NCBI GenBank assembly: GCA_032209605.1
Contig: JASFXZ010000005.1
Span: forward strand, 31,112,905 to 31,176,904
DNA length: 64,000 bases
Origin: Mactromeris polynyma
Lineage: Eukaryota > Mollusca > Bivalvia > Venerida > Mactridae
Direction of reading: 5' to 3'
Position numbers and translations under genes: made by a program. This document shows, one piece after another, positions 55,640 through 64,000 of this stretch (positions within the stretch are counted from its first letter, which is position 1; each line of letters begins with the position of its first letter). A model generated the notes under the pieces. It had not been told where the DNA came from, made no database searches, and saw only the letters and a list, made by a program, of their open reading frames with translations.

Positions 55640-58107
55640 TAGCAAGTGTCTTTTATGGCAACCTTAAACCCACTGATTGTATTTATATTTCTTATGAGTG
55701 GGGGTAGCCTGTTCCAGAGACTACATCCTATGTATGAGAAGGATTTCAGTCCAAAACCTTTAACCCTTGGGACAGAAAAATATCCATTTGCTTCACCACT
55801 TGTCTACAATACAGACACTGACCTGGTTTTATTTGCCGACTAAGTTATAACAACACATAGCTAGTGTACATGTCATTTATTTGTATAAATGACGGTCAAA
55901 TTTCTATTTGACAAAATGACAAATTTCAATTTGACAAAAAGACAAGGAACATATAAAAATACTCTCAAAATCTTAAATATGGAGGCAAAGGTGGGTAATA
56001 AACCGCCATACAAAACTTTGATGCCTAGCACACATTTTTCTACCCCACCCCAAGATCAGAGTCAGTGTTGGTAATACATAAATTGAACTAAATATACTCT
56101 AAACCTAGTTGTATGAGAATGAAAATTATCTGTGAGGACAAAATTCTCTCCAATATAATCAGGGGCTAAACCAGTTTTTTCAAAAAACATGACACAAGGA
56201 AATTTGTTCAACTATCTTATACACTGGTAACCACTTTATGGATTTAAAATATTAGTTTCAATATGTGACATTGTTCCAAGTTCAGGACAAACCATATTAA
56301 CTTGTTCTGTGTTATTTGGAAATAAAGTCATGTTTGAGAAACACGAAGTTTATCTTTCCTTAATTTGGCTATACCATGATACCAGAAGTAATATTTAAAA
56401 TGGAATCTGATCTTAACTTGGCCTTGAAACCAAACAAAATAGACTCTGTTTTCCCCATGTGTAAAAAGACAAATGTTATCAACTAACCATTAACTAACTA
56501 ATTCAAAATCATCTGATAACTCCTTTTCAATAATTGACTTATTTCTACCTGCTACAAGTATACCTTAATCAACTGCGTAAAGTAAAAGTTGAAGTTTGAC
56601 TATCGCAGAGATATCATTCACGTAAATAAAAAATAACAGTGGCCCTAAAATTGACCATTGAGGAACACAACATGTAATTCCGTCAACATCCAACACACGC
56701 TTCCATTTTCACGAGAAGACTGGAGTGGTCAATAGTATCGAATGCTTTTTGGAGATCGCCGGGTGTCTATTGAATAACCACTTCTGAAACCAGACTGAAT
56801 GTTTTATAGTGATATTTTTTCTTTAAGATACTGTTCCACCTGATCATACACAATCTTTTCAAATATATTGGAAACAGTAATACATATGGAAACTGGTCTA
56901 TACTTTCCAACTTCAATTTTATCATTTTTATTTACACTCAAATTATTCAAATATTTTAAGACTTAGTTCTGACAAAAAAAGAATAAATATTTGGGAAGAC
57001 ACCCATAGCACTACGAAAAGCAGAAACATAATTCTTTCCAAATTTATGAAAAGGTAATGGTAGTTTCTCAACAAGTTTAGAGGCCACAGTGGTAAAAAAG
57101 ATAATATTTTTTTCTGCTACATTCAACTTGTCGAAACAAATATCAACATCTATTTTAAGACCAATATTATTACATGATGAAGGTTTGCCTTTCTTAGAAT
57201 GTAGACCAAGTTCTTTTAGAGTTTTCCACAAAGATTTAGAATCAGTTTTGTTTTCTTCCAACTGATCTGTAAAATAATGTTGTTTTGCATTTCTAACTAG
57301 ATCTTGTGTTCAGTTTCTCAACTGTGTAAAACACTGAACATTTGCCACAGATTGATCGTTTTTATAGTTAGTTAGTAAGTTATATGTTGTTTTACGGCGC
57401 ATCGACAGCTTCGGTCATTAAGCGCGCAACGAATGTAAAAAATATGTGTAAATAAAAAAGGTTACCTGATATTCTTGTATATGTTAAATTGGTGTAAATA
57501 TAGTGGGTAAAATGATCGTTTTTATAGACATGAAAAACTCTGTCACGCTCGTTAATACTATGAAGAATATCAGCATTTATCAAGGGTTCTGTCCTTTGTT
57601 TTATTCTCATTTCTTTAACTGGGGCAATACTATTTATAGTTGATATGAAAATAGATTTAAAACAGTTACAAGCTTCAGATACATTGTTACTGAGGTTAAC
57701 AGAACTCCAGACTGCAGATAAAAAGTATGTTAGAAGTATTCCTTGATACAGTTTTTCAAAGAACGATTTTTGACATTGTTGTGCTTCCCTATGAACAAAT
57801 AAAACACTTTTCTATGTACAATATACCATAAAATGATTACTAATACAATTATTTATCACATCACATTGAGATAGTTTTTCACTATCCGAGACTAAAATAA
57901 GGTCAATGGTTGTGGAAGATGTTGTACAAATTCTAGTAAAATCTATGATCAATTGTTTAAAATGACACATATCCATAAAAGCACTAAACAATGAATACAT
58001 TGAACACCTTTTTTACTTGAAACGTCTGTATTAAAATCACAAAATAAAATAGTTTCATATGCTGTAAAATGTGCGCTTGAACATACAGTTCATAAATAGA
58101 ATAAAAG
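55640..58107 (-). mobile_element. Decayed Jockey/CR1-like LINE, copy B
   Basis: Right to left: endonuclease part with ILFCDFNTDV (GDFN-like) and LILVSDSEKLSQCDVINN-CISNH (SDH altered to SNH), linker LWKTLKELGLHSKKGKPSSC, a dead RT active site (YAVD followed by a stop where YADD is expected, near 56,570), and the RT C-terminal signature SLWNRLPPLIRNINTISGFK near 55,700. The same linker and endonuclease wording occurs in copy A. The endonuclease's first half is missing at 58,107, where the L1-type element's A-rich tail starts. Confidence 0.82.
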
Positions 58108-61100
58108 TTTTTTTGTTTTTGTTTTTTTTATATTTCTTTATTCATTTAAGTTATACAGTGCACATACAATAATGTTGAAAATAACAGATTAATACACAAT
58201 AAGTAAAGTAGTGTAACATTGATATTAATAACATTAAATAATTGATTACAATAGTATCCGTATGTGTAGTGTTCTAAACTTAAATGGGTTTTTTGTATAT
58301 AATTATAAAAAAAATAGTAAAAGGTGAAAAGAAAGAAAAAAAAGTCTGAGTCTTTGTGAGCTAGAATATGAAGATATAAAACCTAAAGCAATCATATGTT
58401 ATCATGATATTTTCTGTGTCTTGCTTATGCATGTATTACAGTATCCGGTTTATGTATAAATTCTTTCCATTTTGTTTCAAATACTTCTAGTTTGTCTTTT
58501 TGAGTTGCTATCATTCTTTCAATGCAAATACGTCGAGATATGTAAGGTTTAAAGATTTCAATTTCTGGCACTTTTTTGTTATATTTGCAGTAGCTGATGA
58601 AATATTTTGCTAGTATTAGAAGAAAATTTATTATATTTCTTTTTTTGTTGTCATTGTTGTTTTCTAAACCTAGTGATATTATTCTATAGCTAAGTATATG
58701 TACTTGAATATTTTTTGTTTTGAGAAAATCTTGTCAATTAAGCCAGAATTGTTGAATTATTTGACATTCCCAAAAAAGATGTTTCTGTGTTTCCGGTAAC
58801 ATTGAACAAAAATCACACAACCTACAGCTTGTAAGTTTACATTTGTACAGATAATCATTATTTGGAATTATTTTCATCAAATATTTATATTGAAATTCTC
58901 TTAGTTTGGTATCTATAGTGCAGTTGATTGGAATTGTTAATACGTGTTTCCATGTGATATGTTCCCCAATGAATTCTGTGTCCCATTTTTCAAGAGGTTT
59001 GTTTTTGGTGTTTTTTAATTTGATTTGTCTTTCATATAACAATTTGTTCGTTTTATTCGTTTGTTTTACTTGATCTACAAGATATTCCGTCTCAAGAACT
59101 AGGGTAAAATCCTCTTCCGTCAGTTGTTTCCTCCACTTTTTATCGATTGCTTTGATCAATTGTAAATATTTAAGAAACTCTCCATTTTCAATGGCATATT
59201 TATTTTGCATTTGTTCAAAAGTTAAGAAATCTTTAGTTTGGAAGTCAAAAATATGTTTGATCTGCAAGATATCTCTTTCCAACCAATTTTTATATAGAAA
59301 CAAGTTTCCATTTGACTGTTTTATGTTTGAATTATTCCATATAATTTCTTCAGGAAGGTTGGTTATTGAGTTTTTATAATTGATTGAGCACCAGGATGCA
59401 ATAATCTCTTTTAGAAATGTGAAATTAAGTTTGAGTTTATCTGCATCTGTTTTAGAAGTATTATATTTAAAAACATTTTCCCCGTACTTTTTAAGTTCAA
59501 TGTTATAAATTATATTCCATTTAGCATCACTTCCGGTATTAATTCTTTTAACCCAGCTGGCCTTGACTGAATTTATGAATGAATCGATATCTAACATTTT
59601 TAGTCCTCCATTTTCATACGTTTGGAAACTCATATTTCGGGATACTTTATCAGGTTTAGAATCCCACAGAAAGTCAAACATAAGATTTTTAATTCTTTTA
59701 ATTCTCTGTTCTGTTGGATTGTTTAAAACTGTGAGTGGATACACTAATTTCGGGAATGCAAATGTTTTTATAACAGTAATTTTTCCTATTAAGGACAGTT
59801 TCCATCTTCTCCATTTATAGAGGGTATGCTGAAATGCATCTATTTTAGGATCTAAGTTCAGTTCAAGTATTTTATTCGGATCATTTGTAAAGTGTATACC
59901 TAACGTTGTAGCCTCGTTTGAAGTCCAAATGAATTTTTTGGTTTTACAGTATGTTTTATTTGTATGGCGCAAAGATCCTATTCTTAGAACCGTACATTTT
60001 GATATATTTAAATTTAAACCAGATATTTGACTGAATTTTTCAAATGTTGTGATGAGATTTTGGAAAGAACTTTGTGTGCCATCTAGGAAAAAGCTTGCAT
60101 CATCTGCAAAAAGCGTTTGTTTTATTTCGGTATTTTGAATGTTAAGTCCTTTTATGTTTTTATTATTGTTTATATTTTGTGATAGTATTTCAATACCTAT
60201 GATAAATAAATAAGGTGAAAGTGGACAGCCCTGTCTTACACCTTTTTTGATTTTAAAAAAAATAGATAGATGTCCATTGATATTAATGCAACTTTTTGCG
60301 TCTCTGTAGAGGAGTTTTGTCCAATTTATTAACATATCTCCAAAATTAAAGTATTCCAGACATTTGAAGATATAATCATGATCTACACTATCAAAGGCTT
60401 TTTGGAAGTCCGAGAAAAAAATCAATCCTTCGTCGTTATCTTTGTTTATTTTTTCTATTACATCATATAAGATTCTTATATTTTCACCAATATATCTTCC
60501 TTTGATGAATCCAGTTTGGTCTTTGTTTATTATATTATCAAGTACTTTTTTCATTCTATTAGCAATTGATTTGGATGCTATTTTATAGTCTATATTCAAT
60601 AGTGATATGGGTCGCCAGTTGTTAATTTCAGTCAATATTTTATCTTTTTTCGGAAGAAGAGTAATAACACTTTGTTTTTGAAGTTCAGTAAGGTCTTTAT
60701 TTTCAAATGAGTAGTTGAGGGAATTAATAAGGTATTGTTTTATGTCGTTCCAGAAAATTTTATAAAATTCTGTGGTTAGGCCATCAGACCCCGGACTTTT
60801 CCTATTTTTCATTTCTTTTAAAGCCATACCACATTCATATTCTGTCAATAGGCCTTCACATGTTTGTTTTTGTTCATTATTAAGTTTTTTATGTATATCT
60901 GGAAAAAAATCTGTGTCGTTTTTAATTCGGTTATCTTTTTTATACAAATTGCTATAGAAGGAATGTACTTCGTTTGTAATTTCTTTTGTTTTCGTATAGA
61001 CTTTGCCATTGTGTTCAATTTTGTTTATGATCTTTTCTTTCGAAAGTTTTTTCTCGAGATTTGCAAAGTATTTTGTATTTTTTTCGGCTCCCTCAATCCA

Positions 61101-62189
61101 TTCAGCTTTTGTTCTTAATAAAATGCCTTTAATTGTTTCATCAAAAAAGTTATTCATTTTCTCTTTTTGAGCATTTAATTCTTGTAAAAGTATACAATTT
61201 CCAGGGGATCTATTTATTTCATTTTCAATCCTTTTGATATTATTTTCTATTTGAATTTGTTCCTTCATATTTTCTTTCTTTTTTCTTACTGATAGTTTTA
61301 TAGATTCATTTCTTATAGTGCTTTTTATTACTTCCCAAAGGGTATTTGGGTTTGCTTCATTATTAATTTGTACAATTTCGTTAATAGAATTGCGTATAGT
61401 ATTTTGATACTCTGGATCAAGTAATATGCTAGTATTTAATTTAAAATACCCCGGACCTTTTTCTGGCTTTAATGTGTCTATTTTCAAATTAACAATTGAG
61501 TGATCTGATCTATAGCCTGGCGAAATTGTACATTTGGAGCTGACATTGGTTACATTTTGAGACACAAGAAAATAGTCTAGCCTACAAAATATCGGAGGTT
61601 TTGTATTAGAATGCCATGTGTAGCTTTTATCATTTGGATTGAATATACGCCAAATGTCATGTAGGTCATAGTTTGAAATAATTTTGTTTAACTTCTCAGA
61701 ATTATTTTTGTTTGTGTTTTTTCTTCCGTTCAATTTATCCTTATCAAAATCCAAGACAACATTAAAGTCTCCTCCGATTAACAGAGATTCGTTGTTATTT
61801 TCTATTATTGTATTTTCAAGCGCATCAAAAAACGTGCTGTCGTCATTGTTTGGACCATATACATTTATTAAAACTATTGTTTCTTCGTTAATTTCTATTT
61901 TTAATGTTTGCAGTCTACCACATATAATTTCTTTATACTCAAGAATTTTGTAGTTTAAACTTTCGTTTATGAGGATGCCTATACCTTTGCTATTTGTGCT
62001 GTTTCCACTTAGATAAATGTCATGTTTCCATTCTTTTTTCCATATATCTTTATCATTACTTTCGATACAATGTAATTCCTGTAAAAAACATATTTCATAT
62101 TTCTTTAATTTTAAAAAATCGAAAAGTTTCAGTCGCTTTTCCCTAGATGACAGTCCTTTAGTATTTAATGTACACACATTAAAATTCAT
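58107..62189 (-). mobile_element. Tx1/L1-type LINE, nearly intact ORF2
   Basis: An A-rich tail on the minus strand (runs of T at 58,109-58,135 on the plus strand) ends the element on the left. A single long reading frame with endonuclease and RT occupies almost all the rest. No ORF1 was recognised immediately upstream. The 5' end was not delimited and no target-site duplication was confirmed. The tail abuts the truncated endonuclease of LINE copy B, suggesting insertion into it. Confidence 0.88.
58425..62189 (-). pseudogene. L1/Tx1-type ORF2: endonuclease-reverse transcriptase with one in-frame TGA
   Basis: ORF2 makes the nick and copies the RNA during target-primed reverse transcription. 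The ATG is at 62,189, preceded in frame by TAA at 62,199-62,201. Apurinic-type endonuclease residues are all present: CTLNTKG (about residue 10), FLQELH (about 39), IGGDFNVV (about 140), RLDYF and YRSDHSIV (about 230). RT motifs: NWRPISLLNIDYKIASKSIA (about 527), FFSDFQKAFDSVDHDY (about 593), VRQGCPLSPYLF (about 653) and FADD (about 697). Near the end is a Cys/His segment (CRLCDFC ... HLFWEC). TGA at 58,736-58,734 stops it after about 1,151 residues; the same frame then stays open for another 102 codons to TAA at 58,427-58,425, including conserved-looking KWKEF. A truncated product might still be made. Tx1-clade placement is inferred from motif wording. Confidence 0.9.
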
Positions 62190-62204
62190 GTTTGTCAATT
62201 AGGT

Positions 62205-62985
62205 TAGAGTTCTTTAATTTCACAGATAGCATGTTGCATATGATTGAACGCATATGAGTATATTTTTTTATTTGATGAAAAACTAAGCTCACAAAGACAA
62301 AAAAATAAAAAGAGATTGTATTGTTTTGAAATGACATTACTGTGTACTGGTTGGATTTTTCAAATTGTAATTTGTTTTTAAATAATTGATTTCCGATTGA
62401 AATCTGCGTCTTAATTGGATATAAATAGCCATAAGACCCATTTAAAAATTATGCGGGTCGTACATACTACTTTAGGCTCAATATCTCCAATGAATACAAT
62501 GTTTACATATACATAGCTTAATAGCAGTACGCAGTACTAGATTCCAGCATGGTAGCAATTATTATAAAACAGAGAAACTGTTCGTTCATACAAATCCTGA
62601 TTTCTTAGGGGGAAAAACTTGATAGTTCAATGTGTCCATTCCACCTAGCTACCTCAGAATGGTTAAAGTAAGTGAATGCATATTTACACATTTGTTAGAA
62701 ATCATACTTTAACAACGAACAAATAGATAATTAGTAGCCCTTATTCTAATACAAAAACATAAAAAATACAAGTAGATAATTAATAGCCCGTATTCTAATA
62801 GAGAAAAAAACAACATAAGAATACAAGTCATTAAAAAATGGATTTAAATGTGTTATTGACAATGACGCTTAACTGTTCACTAAATATATAATCTGCTTCC
62901 CAAACTCCATAGCCATGGAAGACTACATGTAACGGGAAGTGGTATTTCAGTATCTATATTTATATATAGCAAAAAGAAAAAAATA
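62205..62985. other. Gene-free upstream region of the LINE; short direct repeat
   Basis: The words agataattagtagcccttattctaata and agataattaatagcccgtat recur at about 62,725 and 62,773 with a period of about 48 bp. No ORF1-like reading frame is visible, so the LINE's 5' part is either missing or untranslated. Confidence 0.5.
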
Positions 62986-62989
62986 TATT

Positions 62990-63470
62990 GAAACCTATCT
63001 ATGCCCACGTACACATATATATATGCGCTTGTGTACGCACTTGCATACAGACACCCACTATCGATCCTATCCACAAAACACATACTAGCACAGGCATGCA
63101 CACATACTTGCATATTTATATGCTAGAATAGAATACGCTGGGTGATTCCTATAATCTGTAAACCTTGGCGAAAAAGAGACGAAATGCAAGGATTTACACT
63201 AGGGTATATTAAACACGCCCACAATAACATCAAACATACACGCACGTAACCACGCATGCATGCACACACACTTGCATTCATGTACACTAGAAAAGAAAGC
63301 ACACAATTCCTATAATCTGTAACCTTGGGAAAAAACGAAATGCAAGGAAACACAATAGGGTACGTTAAACACGATCACAAACACATTCAACACACACCCA
63401 CATACACGCACACACGGACACCTACATACACACACGACAACAAAATATTCAATTTCTTGTCTTAAATATC
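62990..63470. repeat. CA-rich satellite with a roughly 160-bp period
   Basis: Two clear units (about 63,145-63,304 and 63,305-63,440) share attcctataatctgtaa, ccttgg-gaaaaa, cgaaatgcaagga and agggta-(t/g)ttaaacacg. CA/CATA-rich stretches (cacacacac, catacacgcac) join them. A partial earlier unit precedes from about 63,000. Open frames on the minus strand here are low-complexity artefacts. Confidence 0.7.
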
Positions 63471-63798
63471 AAACCATATACAAACGACAGCAATAATATT
63501 TATCGTATCAAATCTGATAGTATTATTTTAGTACATCATTTGTATGTTTAATTGGTATGACTACACAATCATGCAAAACAAACATACATTCTATGTGTTA
63601 TTTTTGTTACAGCTATTTAGTCAGGATTTTCATGAATTGTGTTTAATTATGTATTCAAGAAGATCATGAATCGGATTAACTATAAATCAGTTCTATATCG
63701 CATCGTGTTACGACTAAATATATTGTTCACAAAAAAGTTTGCGTACACTTTTACTAGTTTTGTAAAATATCACTTTGCTGTGGTGAGGAGCACGCATT

Positions 63799-64000
63799 CT
63801 AAGTTTCTTTTGGCTGATCACTGGTTTCATCATATGTTTCTCTTTCTGGCCATTTCATTTCTATCCAGTGATTGAAGTCACATTCTTTTACTTCATGTTT
63901 GTTCCCCATACCGTTGATATAAACAATCCGACCATCCTTTGTCCATGCATTTTTAACTTCATCTGGCGCTTTAAATCTCACACAAGATAGAACATGGAAG
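63799..64000 (-). CDS. C-terminal coding fragment running off the window edge
   Basis: The minus strand is open from the window edge to a stop at 63,799-63,801. The last about 67 residues include VRFKAPDEVKNAWTKDGRIV, YINGMGNKHEVKECDF and WPERETYDETSDQPKET. The K-x-AWTKDGRI pattern resembles the C-terminal part of FP/ORF1-like proteins associated with LINEs in invertebrates; this is a weak resemblance. It could be the ORF1 end of another element or the last exon of a host gene. Composition looks truly coding. Confidence 0.45.
   Translation of the reverse strand, partial: FHVLSCVRFKAPDEVKNAWTKDGRIVYINGMGNKHEVKECDFNHWIEMKWPERETYDETSDQPKET

Noticed and set aside
62880..63353. Cys-rich small open frames on the minus strand
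   Set aside because: They are translations of CA/CATA-rich satellite.
1..64000. CRISPR array, bacterial operon or defence island
   Set aside because: No regularly spaced short identical repeats with unique spacers and no prokaryotic gene organisation; the window is intron-containing, transposon-rich eukaryotic DNA.

Overview
The window is AT-rich, intron-containing eukaryotic DNA. Exons are short with GT...AG introns, there are no bacterial-style operons, and transposable-element remnants dominate. The combination of an IFI44-like GTPase, BEL/Pao, DIRS-type, Tx1-like L1, Tc1 (DD34E), pogo-type and P/THAP-type remnants, together with composite minisatellites, suggests a lophotrochozoan, most likely a bivalve mollusc. 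That assignment is inference, not a database match.

Layout: 0.15-2.5 kb is a decayed non-LTR retrotransposon (minus strand). From 3.47 to 19.67 kb lie exons of an interferon-induced-protein-44-like GTPase on the plus strand: a P-loop exon, a doubtful G3 exon, an HCVVYVVDA exon and the terminal TKAD exon. Its long intron holds a possible small gene with a mitochondrial-type N-terminus (7.97-8.30 kb), SINE-like tRNA-derived sequences, inverted repeat pairs, a pogo-type MITE and a hairpin MITE. Just past the GTPase gene, whose last codons and 3' flank are tandemly duplicated, sits a decayed THAP/P-like element (20.0-22.1 kb). From 24.3 to 29 kb come a three-unit tandem repeat, a Tc1 remnant, a signal-peptide-like exon, a DIRS-type element and a clean 198-bp MITE with a perfect 8-bp target duplication. 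From 29 to 41.7 kb there are only weak exon candidates, two pogo-type MITEs, an unusually rearranged Tc1 copy, a 1.1-kb inverted-repeat element and a recent tandem duplication. From 41.9 to 54.3 kb a composite minisatellite occurs in three blocks (two plus, one inverted), and between these lie a BEL/Pao retrotransposon with both LTRs and a decayed DDE transposase. From 54.4 to 64 kb come a compact Tc1 derivative with both terminal repeats, a decayed LINE, a nearly intact Tx1/L1-type LINE apparently inserted into it, satellite DNA, and a coding fragment running off the right edge.

The only host gene supported with good confidence is the IFI44-like GTPase, a family linked to innate immunity and expanded in invertebrates. 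No cooperating gene cassette or defence island is visible. The most notable signals are the GTPase copy with a missing or altered G3 motif and duplicated 3' end; the 61-bp LTR fragment embedded in frame in the BEL gag; the L1-type ORF2 interrupted by one TGA near its end; the Tc1 copy whose DNA-binding and catalytic halves face opposite ways; and the cleanly delimited MITEs.
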